NCBI RefSeq assembly: GCF_001895025.1 | Contig: NZ_BCXI01000001.1 | Span: 186,001 to 250,000, forward strand | Direction: 5' to 3' | DNA from: Rhodococcus zopfii NBRC 100606 = JCM 9919 | Lineage (GTDB): Bacteria > Actinomycetota > Actinomycetes > Mycobacteriales > Mycobacteriaceae | DNA: 64,000 bases | Shown here: positions 1-7,819 of the stretch, piece after piece | How positions within the stretch are numbered: position 1 is the stretch's first letter | How the letters are laid out: every line of letters begins with the position of its first letter | Translations under genes and position numbers: made by a program | Notes under the pieces: model-generated | Database searches by the model: none | What the model was told of the DNA's origin: nothing | Seen by the model: the letters and a program-made list of their open reading frames with translations, nothing else

Positions 1-605
1 GCGGTCACGTCGGAGATCGCCAGGCCGCACAGTTCGGAGCGCCGCAACGCGCCGGCGAGTCCCATGAGCAGCAGCGCCGAATCCCGGCGTTCGGAGATGC
101 GGTCCGCCAACCCGGTTGCGGCGGTGCGCATCGTTCCCACAATCGCCCGGACGTCTTCGGTCAACAGCGGGGTGCGCCGGGCGGTGGGCGTCGCGCGGGT
201 GCGCCGGATTCCTCGCAGGAGGTCGCGGACGGTCTCGTTCCGGCCCGGTGCGGGCAGGCCCGCGAGGGAGTGCACCTTGTTGATCGTCGCGACCCACCGC
301 GCCATCGTGGCCGGCGCATACGCCCAGCGGCCGTCGGGGCGGAGCTCACCGGATTTCTCGGTGAGGTACCAGCCGAGCAGTTCCGGCGCTGCGGGAAGCG
401 GCGTGTTCCCACACCCTTCACACCAGCGGACGAACTTCTCCCAGTCTGCGGTGTGCGCGGCGCGGGTGTTGTCGGAGGCCGCCTTGTCCCGCAGCCGACG
501 CATCGCGTCGTCGGCGCCGTCCGGGAGATTCGGTGGCAGGCCGGACAGTGCGGGTCGCGAGTCATCGCGGGAAACGAGTTGTGCGCCACCGACCTCTTCC
601 GTCAC
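1..605 (-). CDS. Tyrosine recombinase/phage integrase family protein, cut off by the window edge
   Basis: This is the N-terminal part, about 201 residues, of a tyrosine recombinase that cuts and rejoins DNA through a Tyr nucleophile. The first 120 residues are a helical SAM-like core-binding domain (around DNTRAAHTADWEKFVRWC). The catalytic domain then opens and includes ALRRSELCGL, where the first catalytic Arg sits. The remaining catalytic motifs lie beyond base 1. I chose GTG at 605 because AAGGGGAG lies 7 bases upstream. No attachment site or excisionase is visible beside it. It may be the edge of an integrated element or a resident recombinase. The family call is firm, the role is not. 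Confidence 0.8.
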   Translation of the reverse strand, partial: MTEEVGGAQLVSRDDSRPALSGLPPNLPDGADDAMRRLRDKAASDNTRAAHTADWEKFVRWCEGCGNTPLPAAPELLGWYLTEKSGELRPDGRWAYAPATMARWVATINKVHSLAGLPAPGRNETVRDLLRGIRRTRATPTARRTPLLTEDVRAIVGTMRTAATGLADRISERRDSALLLMGLAGALRRSELCGLAISDVT

Positions 606-740
606 TGTGACACTCCCCTTCCGTGACCGGACTACGGCCATCCGATTCCCGCACCGTATCCAGCCCGGCGAGGCGCGGTCGGATGCGACGATGAATCGGC
701 GTGTCGGCGGGGAACGACGAAATCTTCGAGGGGTTGCGCG

Positions 741-1058
741 ATGAACATCCGGACAGTGACCGATCCCCATCGAGCCGGCGTGGCTTCCGTCTACGGCGAA
801 CCGCACGAAACAACGGACGGCACCACGATCATCACCGTGACCGGCTTCCATCGACCCTGGTTCCGACGTAACGATGCGACGCCGGTTCAGAAACCGATCG
901 GGGTGTTCGTCGTCCGCGGCGGCGAGGTCCGCTGGGAACCCGTGGTCGATGCCACGCGCATCGCACTGCTCGGCGAACTGATCGGGCTGGTCGCCGCCAC
1001 GCTCGGAACCCTCGCCATTCTCCGCCGGCCGCCGTGGCCGGACCTGCACCTGCATTGA
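741..1058 (+). CDS. GerW/YtfJ-like small protein with C-terminal membrane segment
   Basis: A 105-residue protein resembling the short GerW (YtfJ) family of actinobacteria. Residues 15-40 (SVYGEPHETTDGTTIITVTG) match the N-terminal block of that family. Residues 52-70 (PIGVFVVRGGEVRWEPVVD) match its conserved C-terminal block, followed by a hydrophobic helix (ALLGELIGLVAATLGTLAIL) that probably anchors it in the membrane. The Gly-rich centre usual in the family is almost absent, so this is a shortened member. GAGGGG lies upstream of the ATG. It converges with the Crp/Fnr gene. In non-sporulating actinobacteria the function of this family is unknown. Confidence 0.6.
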   Translation: MNIRTVTDPHRAGVASVYGEPHETTDGTTIITVTGFHRPWFRRNDATPVQKPIGVFVVRGGEVRWEPVVDATRIALLGELIGLVAATLGTLAILRRPPWPDLHLH

Positions 1059-1203
1059 TCCGCCGCCCGGCAGCAGCCGGGCCACGGTGTGGGCGGTCCG
1101 TCCCGGCACCGCCGGGGCATCGATACGGTCGTTCTTTGCGGTCTGCCCCGCGGGAAGAGTCCCCGCACCCGGGCGGTGGCGGGGTCGAGGGCGGTGGCTC
1201 GGG

Positions 1204-1938
1204 TCACGATGCGCGGCGCGCCAACCCGGTGGCATCGAGGACGTCGACGGCCCCGTACCGGATCGTGACCAGCCCGGCTCGTTCGAAGTCCTTGAGAATC
1301 TTGTTGAGCGACGGTCGTTGCACACCGAGCATCGCGGCGAGGGTGCGCTGGGCCAGTTCGACCGATCCATCGCCGGCCTCGTCCAGGAGCAGCTGGGCGA
1401 CCTGCGCGGTCAGGGTGCGGCCGAGGAGTCCGAGGATCCGGGCCTGGCTGGCAGCGAGGCGTTGGGCGACGCTCGAGAGCCAGCGACGGGCGATCGCCGG
1501 ATGCGTGGCAAGCAGCGATTCGAAGGCCGCGCGGTCGAGGAACAGGCAGACCGAGTCGGTGAGGGCGCGGGCGGTGTAGGGCATCCGCATGTCCAGAAGC
1601 AGAGGCAGGTCGCCGTCGACGTCGCCGGGGCGCAGGACGTGGATCACCGCGCGGTGGCGCCCGGCCCCGACGGACAGCTCGATCTGTCCGTGCCGCACGA
1701 TCCACACGCCACCCGGCGGTTTGTCGGCGTCGAACACCACCGTCCCTGCCGATACCGACTGGGTACGCAGAGTGTTCGCCAGTGCGGTGAGATCGCCGGG
1801 AAGTAGCGGGGCGGAGTCCCCCCGGCCGACGCAGCGCGCGATCCATGCGGCGTTCCGCACCTTCATGTCCTCGGGCCTGTGACCGCCGCCGAGCAGTCGG
1901 ATCGCGTGCCCGATGGCCCCCATCGTCTCACTGTCCAT
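1204..1938 (-). CDS. Crp/Fnr family transcriptional regulator
   Basis: A 244-residue regulator. Residues about 50-160 form the cyclic-nucleotide-binding-like beta barrel ([20 protein letters not shown], then [21 protein letters not shown]). A long helix follows, then a Crp-type winged helix at the C terminus ([20 protein letters not shown] is the recognition-helix region). The barrel does not show the full RxS phosphate-binding set of a cAMP receptor, and no Fnr-type Cys cluster is visible, so the ligand is unknown. It is transcribed divergently from the membrane protein at 2041. A perfect palindrome lies 10 bases upstream of its start, which suggests autoregulation. Confidence 0.85.
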   Translation of the reverse strand: MDSETMGAIGHAIRLLGGGHRPEDMKVRNAAWIARCVGRGDSAPLLPGDLTALANTLRTQSVSAGTVVFDADKPPGGVWIVRHGQIELSVGAGRHRAVIHVLRPGDVDGDLPLLLDMRMPYTARALTDSVCLFLDRAAFESLLATHPAIARRWLSSVAQRLAASQARILGLLGRTLTAQVAQLLLDEAGDGSVELAQRTLAAMLGVQRPSLNKILKDFERAGLVTIRYGAVDVLDATGLARRAS

Positions 1939-1947
1939 CTGGCCATC

Positions 1948-1965
1948 GTGTCACCTCGCTGACAC
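1948..1965. promoter_or_regulatory. Candidate Crp/Fnr-type operator
   Basis: GTGTCA, six bases, TGACAC: a perfect 6-bp inverted repeat with the half-site spacing of Crp/Fnr proteins. It lies between the divergent regulator (start 1938) and the membrane protein gene (start 2041). Assignment to the adjacent regulator is inference. Confidence 0.5.
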
Positions 1966-2040
1966 TTTGCGGGTGCCGACCGGCGTCGATCGACTTGACT
2001 GCGGGGCGACTCAGTTCACGTTCGATCGAAGGGAACCATC

Positions 2041-2634
2041 ATGGCCACTTCAACTTCCGGCAGTACGAACTCGTCGAGTGGTTTGGGCTCCGCCGCGGCC
2101 CGCGGTGTCGGCGCCGCGGCCACCTGGGGTGCACTGGCGGGTGTGGGCGCCTCGATGACGATGGCAGCCTACGCGATGCTTGCCGCCGCGACCTATCAGC
2201 ATTCCGGGTTCTTCACTCCGCTCTATCACATCGCGTCCGTGTTCGCCTCGCCCCAGACGATGATGACCTCGATGCAGCAGGCGATGATGGGTGACTCGTT
2301 CTACTTCACCCTCGCACCCGCCGCGGCGGGTGCGGTAATCCACATGATGGTCGGCGCCGTGTTCGGGGCGTTGTTCGGGATCGGCGCGGCACTGCTGCGG
2401 CTGCGGCTGCGCGGAACGATTCTCGTCGCCGCGGCGCTGGTGTGGGGCGTGGTCGTCTTCGCGGTGAGCACCTGGGTGGGCCTGCCGCTCGCGGCAGCGA
2501 TCTTCGGCAGCGGCGATCAGATCCGCAACATGACTTCGATGGTCGGCTTCGGCACGTTCCTGATCGAGCATCTGCTGTTCGGTCTGATGCTGGGACTGCT
2601 GCTGCTCCTGGAGCACCGGTCGCACCGGCACTGA
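2041..2634 (+). CDS. Predicted multi-pass membrane protein
   Basis: A 197-residue protein with a Ser/Gly-rich N terminus and about four hydrophobic helices: roughly 25-50, 95-125, 128-155 and 170-190. The last helix is very Leu-rich (FLIEHLLFGLMLGLLLLLEH), and the protein ends with His and Arg. I do not recognise a family with a known function. GAAGGGAA lies just before the ATG, and the palindrome TTCGATCGAA lies 11 bases upstream. The divergent Crp/Fnr-type regulator and the operator between them suggest it is part of that regulator's response. Confidence 0.7.
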   Translation: MATSTSGSTNSSSGLGSAAARGVGAAATWGALAGVGASMTMAAYAMLAAATYQHSGFFTPLYHIASVFASPQTMMTSMQQAMMGDSFYFTLAPAAAGAVIHMMVGAVFGALFGIGAALLRLRLRGTILVAAALVWGVVVFAVSTWVGLPLAAAIFGSGDQIRNMTSMVGFGTFLIEHLLFGLMLGLLLLLEHRSHRH

Positions 2635-2781
2635 CCGGTCACCCGACATCGAGGCCCGGAACGAGTTGGTGAGCGCCGAGACCCCCCGCACGGACCGGGT
2701 GGAGGGAACCAGCCGCCGGTGTGTGGCGGGTGTGCAGGCAGTCGTTGGGCCGCCGTGGCCGACGCGGCCGTCGGCCACGGC

Positions 2782-2807
2782 GCCTGGTGCCTGGTGCCTG
2801 GTGCCTG
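2782..2807. repeat. 7-bp tandem repeat
   Basis: GCCTGGT occurs three times head to tail, followed by a partial GCCTG, inside the gene-free stretch. Confidence 0.85.
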
Positions 2808-3601
2808 TACGCGGCGTCCACTCCGCTAGCGGTGCTGCGATGAGCGCGGCCCGGCCCGTCGAAGTGATGGTGCGCCGGCGGGCCGGACCGGCCGTTCTGG
2901 GCGCGCCTGCTCCGAACCGCCGAGCGGGCTGGGCTCCACGTCGGGGCCGCGGCTTCTGGGACGATCCCCGGCCGCGGCCACCGGCCGCTCGATCGCTCAG
3001 GCAACGAGAGGGTGGTACCCACTGGGATCCTGCGGCCCGCGGCGACGGTAGACCCTAGCGTCACGCAGATCGTGGCGGCGGTGCGCGAGCATGCGGCGAA
3101 CCTGCTTGCGGGGACCGGCGCACTCACCCGAGCCGACCGGGGCCATCACCCGCATGCGACGGGCTCCCTGATCCACGCTCCGACACCGACCGCACTCCGC
3201 TGCTGCGAGGAATAGCCTTGCAGCTCAACCAGTTTCGCTGCACCGGCGCTCGCACCGCGTGGCGGATCTTGCGCGCGGCGGCGACGGTGACCACCTGCGG
3301 GCCGAGCGGTCGCCCCGGCGCCTGACACAAAGGGCGACCGGCACCGACCGGGTCAGCCACGGGAGAGCGCCACCCCTACCCAGTTTTCGATCCGCTCGGC
3401 GGCTCTGATCGTCATAAGTGGGGATTATGACGATTGGCGAATTTACATTCGGCTATGCGCATGTCCGCATGCAATGAGTCGAACTTTCCCGAACTGGCAG
3501 AACATGATCTCGCCGGTGCCATCTGCACATCCTCCACCTGCGATTTCGCTGGCAAACCCCCGTCTTTTCCGTTTCGTGTCTCGTTACGTTTCGCGTAATG
3601 T

Positions 3602-3619
3602 AATGATATAAGGATCATT
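3602..3619. promoter_or_regulatory. Inverted repeat over a probable promoter of the KfrA-like gene
   Basis: AATGAT, six bases, ATCATT: a perfect repeat lying over a TATAAG-like -10 element, 20 bases before the ATG at 3640. Two CGTTTCG copies lie just upstream (about 3570-3595). KfrA proteins are known to repress their own promoters, so an autoregulatory operator is plausible. Linking this repeat to the gene is inference. Confidence 0.4.
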
Positions 3620-3639
3620 CCGGAGCTGAAAGGGTCAGA

Positions 3640-4644
3640 ATGAACACAGACAACGGTGTCGAAGAGTCGAAGCCGCGCGTCGGCAGGCCGCGCAAGTACG
3701 CCTCCCCCGCCGACCGGGTGCGCGCACACCGCGAACGAGAACGACAGCGCAAGGAAGCGGCACAGCTCGCCGAGCTCACCTCCCCCGCAGACCCGGGCGA
3801 AGGCGCCGCCAACCTTGCCGCAGCGGTGTCGTCGCTGCGCACGCTGACCGCGGCGAGCCTCGAGCAGTACAGCGCGGTCGCGGCGCAGATCACCGCCGCC
3901 GTCGACAAACTCACCGATCCGGCGGCGCTCGAAGCGCAGCTGACCAGAGCGTCGACGGAACTTGCCAAGGTCAAGGCCGACGCGGACGCCAGGATCGTCC
4001 GCCTGCGCGAGCAGCTGGCGCAGGCGACCGAGGACCGGGAGAACGCCGATGCCGCGGTGGACGCGGTCGACGCGGAACTCGCCGACGCCCGCGCAGCACA
4101 CACCGAGCGGGTGCAACAACTGAACGTCGCGCACGAGGAGGAGCTGACCCGACTCAAGCAGGACCACGCGCAGACACTGAGCCAATGGCGCGAACAACTC
4201 GACGCCGCCGCAGCCGAGCACACGCGTATCACCACCGAACTACAGGAAACGATCACCGCGCAGCAGCAGCACCTGACCGATGCCATTGCGGAGCGGGACG
4301 CCCTGCGCACCGAACTCGCCCGCGCCCACGGCGACCTTGCACGAGCTCAGGCCGACGCCGACCAGCACACCGCCACCGAGACCCGGATCCGCACGGATCT
4401 CGAAGCCGAACGCACCCGAGTCGCCGAGCTACGCGATGCCCTCGAACAGGCCCGCATCACCGCCGCCACCGCGCAGGCCGCCGAGTCCGCCGCCCGCGAC
4501 CGCGGCGACGAGCTGCGGGCCGAACTCACCGATCTGCGCGCCGAAGTAGCCGGTCTGCGTGCCGAGCTCGCGGCCGTCCGAGCCGCCCAGGCCACCGAGG
4601 TCACCGAGGTCACCGATCCGGAGCAGCAGCCCCCGGCGCCATGA
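3640..4644 (+). CDS. KfrA-like coiled-coil DNA-binding protein
   Basis: A 334-residue protein. Residues about 12-42 are basic with an AT-hook-like GRPRKYASPADRVRAHRERE. From residue about 60 to 320 it is an almost continuous Ala/Glu/Arg/Leu heptad coiled coil, with a disordered tail ending PEQQPPAP. This shape (basic N-terminal DNA-binding part, very long alpha-helical tail) is that of KfrA-like proteins on plasmids and integrative elements, which act in partition or regulation. The upstream DNA is AT-richer than its surroundings and holds an inverted repeat over the promoter. It converges with the qsu operon 28 bases away. A phage or conjugative-element scaffold-like protein is the alternative. 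Confidence 0.55.
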   Translation: MNTDNGVEESKPRVGRPRKYASPADRVRAHRERERQRKEAAQLAELTSPADPGEGAANLAAAVSSLRTLTAASLEQYSAVAAQITAAVDKLTDPAALEAQLTRASTELAKVKADADARIVRLREQLAQATEDRENADAAVDAVDAELADARAAHTERVQQLNVAHEEELTRLKQDHAQTLSQWREQLDAAAAEHTRITTELQETITAQQQHLTDAIAERDALRTELARAHGDLARAQADADQHTATETRIRTDLEAERTRVAELRDALEQARITAATAQAAESAARDRGDELRAELTDLRAEVAGLRAELAAVRAAQATEVTEVTDPEQQPPAP

Positions 4645-4672
4645 ACGGTGCCGCCGACGAGCGCCGGGGAGG

Positions 4673-6481
4673 TCAGCGACGTCGCGTCGACGCGGATACG
4701 AGCCACACGTGGGTGTTCGCCGATCCGTAGCCGTCGTACCCGCCGCGACGTTCCAGGATCTCGACCTGGAACCCGCCCTCCACGGGGACGGTGTAGGCGT
4801 GCAGCAACTCTCCCCTGTCGTGCCGGTCGTAGAGCAGGTCGTGCTGCCGGAGCAGGGCGAGCAAACCGGGGTCGAGCGCGAAACGCGCATCGAGATCCGC
4901 GTAATAGTTGTCGGGCGGGCTCAGCAGTTCGACGCCGCGGGAGCGCATGCGCCGCACCGCGTCGACGACATCGGAGGTCGCGAACGCCAGCTGCGTGATG
5001 CCGTGCTGCTGCGAGCCACCACCGCTGTCGGAAACGGTGAGAGCGATACGCAGATCGCCCTTCTCCGCGCGCAGCGCACGGATGCGCAGCCGCCCCTCGG
5101 GTCGGATGTACTCCTCGGAACTCGCCGGATGCAATCCGAACAGGGTGCGGAAGAACGAGAGTTCCTCGTTGAGCTGGTCGGCGGAGACGGCGACATCGAT
5201 GTGGTCGACGCCGAGCCATCCGTCGTCCGGTGCGCCTGCATCTGCGGCGACGAAGTCGGTGCGCCAGTCGTCGCTCTCGCCGGGTTCGGCACTGACGAAC
5301 ACGTGCAGCCCGGACGGCGACGTGATCCCCGGCAGGTCGGCCTCGCCGTCACCGCGGGTCTTGTCGACCGCGGGCCACAGCAGCGCCGCGGCACGGTCGG
5401 CGACATCCGCGGCCGGCGGGGCGATCAGCCCGAACGCGGTCGCGGCGGGGCAAGGCGCGGGTGCTTCGTTGAGCACCACGTGCGCGCCGCCGTTGCGCCA
5501 CCACACGACGGGCTTGGACCGATGACGGCCCGCGACATGAAATCCCAATCCGGACAACAGCTCCGGATATGCCGATCCGGTGGGAGCTGTGAGCTCCACG
5601 AAAGCGATGTCGGTACGGCGCGGGACCGGAGGTGCGACGGCGACCTGCTCGCGGGCGGATCCGGCCAGCCGGGCTCCCAGCTGGTCCTCGAGGAACACCA
5701 GCGACCGCATACCGTCGCGGGCGGTGACGAACGGATCGGCCTCGCGCACGACGTCACTGAAGATCTCGAGGGACAGCGGCCCGCGGTAGCCGGCCGCGAC
5801 CGCCGCCGCGACGACCCCGGCGACGTCGAGTGTGCCCTGGCCGGGGAAGCACCGGAAGTGCCGGCTCCACTCGAGCACGTTCATGTCGAGCAGGGGTGCG
5901 TCGGCCACCTGCAGGAATCCGATGCGGTCACCGGGGATCCCGGCGAGGGCCGAGCCGTCGTCGCCGCGCGCGAGCATGTGGAAGGTGTCCACCGCGAGGG
6001 TGATTGCCGGGTGGCCGGCGCGGACCACCGCCGCCCACGCCTCACCGACCCGATTCACGTGCTGGCCCCAGGCGAGCGCTTCGTAGGCCACCGTGACACC
6101 GAAGGACGCGGCGAGCTCGCCGACCGCGTGCAGTTGCTCGGCCGACAGGTCCGGATCGTCGACGGCGTCGGGCAGAGCGTTGGAACACGCGAGCATCGTG
6201 CGAGCGCCGAGCGCGGTGGCAACCTCGAGCTTGCGGCGCACCCGGTGCAGCACGGCCGGGAAACGCGCGGGATCGACACCTTCGACGTCCCGCAGCGGCT
6301 GGAACAGGTCGATCGTCAGGCCCAGGTCCGCGCACCTGTGGGCGACCTCCTGCGGCGGAAGTGGCGACGCCACGAGATCGTTGTCGAAGATTTCGACGCC
6401 GTCGAACCCGGCGGCGGCGATCGCCTCGAGTTTCTCCTCGAGAATTCCGGACAAGGACACGGTCGCGATTCCACGGTGCAT
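4673..6481 (-). CDS. qsuB: 3-dehydroshikimate dehydratase, two-domain type
   Basis: A 602-residue enzyme converting 3-dehydroshikimate to protocatechuate. Residues 1-270 form a sugar-phosphate isomerase/AP-endonuclease-2 TIM barrel with the metal ligands expected in FDGVEIFD, VTVAYEAL, LAVDTFHML and LSLEIFSD. The C-terminal half is a VOC domain pair like 4-hydroxyphenylpyruvate dioxygenase (DHIDVAV, HGITQLAF, FQVEILE carry the usual His-His-Glu). It starts at ATG 6481 within TGATG shared with the upstream dehydrogenase stop, so the two are translationally coupled. It is the last gene of the operon. Protocatechuate would feed the beta-ketoadipate pathway, whose genes are not in this window. 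Confidence 0.85.
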   Translation of the reverse strand: MHRGIATVSLSGILEEKLEAIAAAGFDGVEIFDNDLVASPLPPQEVAHRCADLGLTIDLFQPLRDVEGVDPARFPAVLHRVRRKLEVATALGARTMLACSNALPDAVDDPDLSAEQLHAVGELAASFGVTVAYEALAWGQHVNRVGEAWAAVVRAGHPAITLAVDTFHMLARGDDGSALAGIPGDRIGFLQVADAPLLDMNVLEWSRHFRCFPGQGTLDVAGVVAAAVAAGYRGPLSLEIFSDVVREADPFVTARDGMRSLVFLEDQLGARLAGSAREQVAVAPPVPRRTDIAFVELTAPTGSAYPELLSGLGFHVAGRHRSKPVVWWRNGGAHVVLNEAPAPCPAATAFGLIAPPAADVADRAAALLWPAVDKTRGDGEADLPGITSPSGLHVFVSAEPGESDDWRTDFVAADAGAPDDGWLGVDHIDVAVSADQLNEELSFFRTLFGLHPASSEEYIRPEGRLRIRALRAEKGDLRIALTVSDSGGGSQQHGITQLAFATSDVVDAVRRMRSRGVELLSPPDNYYADLDARFALDPGLLALLRQHDLLYDRHDRGELLHAYTVPVEGGFQVEILERRGGYDGYGSANTHVWLVSASTRRR

Positions 6482-7341
6482 CAGCGGGTCAACTCCTCGA
6501 AATGACGCAGCATCCGGTCCGGGTCGGGTCGGCGGCCGGTGAAGTACTCGAATGCCCCGACTGCCTGGAAGACCGCCATCCCGCCTCCGGGCACGACACG
6601 GCATCCCTGTGCGCGGGCCAGCCGGACGAGTTCGGTCTCGAGTGGGAAGTAGACGACGTCCGACACCCACAGGTCGCCTCGGACGAGGTTGGCGGGCACG
6701 GGGAGTCCCGGGTGCCCGGTCATGCCGGTCGGGGTCGCGTTGATCAATCCCTGGGCGCCGGCCAGTGCGCCGGCGAGATCGGTGGTCGCGGTGATGCGGT
6801 CGTCGCCGAATCGTTTGGCGAGGCGGGTCGCACACTGCTGTGCCTTCTCGGTGTCGACGTCGACGATCGACACGTGCGCCGCGCCCTGTTCGAGCAGCGC
6901 GTAGCCGACGGCGGAGCCGGCTCCCCCCGCCCCGACGAGCACAGCGCGGTCCGACACCGCGTCGGGCAGCACGCGACGGAACGCGCGTCCCCACCCCGAC
7001 CAGTCGGTGTTGCGGCCGAGTGCGCGACCGTCCCGGAAGACCACGGTGTTGACCGCGCCCAGGTCCTCGGCGTCCTCGCTCAGTTCGTCGAGGAGCTCGA
7101 TCACGCGCTGCTTGAACGGGTGCGTGATGTTGAGTCCGTCGAACCCGAGGCGGCGAGCCCACGCGAGAACCCGCGGCAGATCGTCGGCACCGAAGCCGAG
7201 ACGTTCGGCGTCGATCAGCCGGTAGGCGAGGCCGCAGCCGGACTCGCGTCCTTCTCGTTCCTGCATCGCGGGGGTCAGTGAGCCGCCGATGCCGGCGCCG
7301 ACGAGGCCGAGGACGAAGGTGGGGTGTTCAGTGGTGGGCAT
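6481..7341 (-). CDS. qsuD: Quinate/shikimate dehydrogenase
   Basis: A 286-residue shikimate dehydrogenase family protein that oxidises quinate or shikimate to the 3-dehydro compound. The substrate domain has GAGIGGSLTPAMQERE and the catalytic Lys in NITHPFKQRVIELLDE. The nucleotide domain has GAGGAGSAVGYALLEQGA followed by IVDVD; the Asp after the second beta strand favours NAD over NADP, as in catabolic QsuD. The gene overlaps aroQ/qsuC by 14 bases upstream and qsuB by 1 base downstream. The operon context with a transporter and dehydroshikimate dehydratase supports the catabolic rather than biosynthetic (AroE) role. Confidence 0.85.
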   Translation of the reverse strand: MPTTEHPTFVLGLVGAGIGGSLTPAMQEREGRESGCGLAYRLIDAERLGFGADDLPRVLAWARRLGFDGLNITHPFKQRVIELLDELSEDAEDLGAVNTVVFRDGRALGRNTDWSGWGRAFRRVLPDAVSDRAVLVGAGGAGSAVGYALLEQGAAHVSIVDVDTEKAQQCATRLAKRFGDDRITATTDLAGALAGAQGLINATPTGMTGHPGLPVPANLVRGDLWVSDVVYFPLETELVRLARAQGCRVVPGGGMAVFQAVGAFEYFTGRRPDPDRMLRHFEELTR

Positions 7342-7819
7342 CGTGCTGTTCCTCGATCGGGCCGTCCAGGGCTTCCGGGCTGTTCAGGGTCGCGACGTGC
7401 CGGAGCGCGTACTCGTAGCCGGCGGGTCCGAATCCTGCGACGACGCCGGTCGCGACCGCCGCGATGTACGACACGTGCCGGAACGGCTCCCGGGTGTGGA
7501 CGTTGGTCAGGTGCACCTCGATCACGGGTGCGGCGACGGTCGCGAGCGCATCGCGCACGGCGACCGAGGTGTGGGTGTAGGCCGCCGCGTTGATCACGAT
7601 TCCGCGGGCCCGGTCGCGGACGTCGTGGATGTGGTCGACGAGGGTGCCCTCGTGGTTGGTCTGGCGGAAGTCGAGGTCGTAGCCGAGCTCGATTGCGGTG
7701 CGGTCGCAGAGTTTCTCGAGGTCGGCCAGGGTCGCGGTGCCGTAGAGCGCGGGTTCGCGTCGGCCGAGCAGGTTGAGGTTGGGTCCGTTGAGGACCGCGA
7801 TGGTGGGGCGTGTGGTCAT
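7328..7819 (-). CDS. qsuC: Type II 3-dehydroquinate dehydratase
   Basis: A 163-residue type II dehydroquinase interconverting 3-dehydroquinate and 3-dehydroshikimate. The signature VLNGPNLNLLGRREPALYG contains the active-site Arg, and the loop Tyr is just after it. DFRQTNHEGTLVDHIH, INAAAYTHTSVAVRDAL and EVHLTNVHTREPFRH complete the active site. The ATG at 7819 overlaps the transporter stop as ATGA. As part of this operon it most likely works in quinate breakdown. The same fold also serves aromatic biosynthesis as AroQ, so dual use is possible. Confidence 0.88.
   Translation of the reverse strand: MTTRPTIAVLNGPNLNLLGRREPALYGTATLADLEKLCDRTAIELGYDLDFRQTNHEGTLVDHIHDVRDRARGIVINAAAYTHTSVAVRDALATVAAPVIEVHLTNVHTREPFRHVSYIAAVATGVVAGFGPAGYEYALRHVATLNSPEALDGPIEEQHDAHH

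Larger units (their letters stand above)
2635..3639. other. About 1 kb with no supported gene
   Basis: Open frames here are rich in Arg and Pro and have no recognisable domain, so I treat them as shadows. The left part is GC-rich. From about 3410 the sequence becomes clearly more AT-rich and runs into the promoter of the KfrA-like gene. A stretch on the plus strand near 3040-3120 (SVTQIVAAVREHAANLLAG) looks mildly protein-like and could be a decayed gene, but no family can be named. Confidence 0.5.

Noticed and set aside
1065-1082. Short hairpin after the GerW-like gene as terminator
   Set aside because: Only a 6-bp stem with no U-run; such stems are frequent by chance at this GC content.
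2639-3127. 162-codon open frame on the minus strand
   Set aside because: Arg/Pro-rich without hydrophobic core, family motif or ribosome site; typical of a shadow frame in GC-rich DNA.
3640-4644. SMC or Wadjet accessory role for the coiled-coil protein
   Set aside because: It has no ATPase motifs and is 9 kb away with unrelated operons between.
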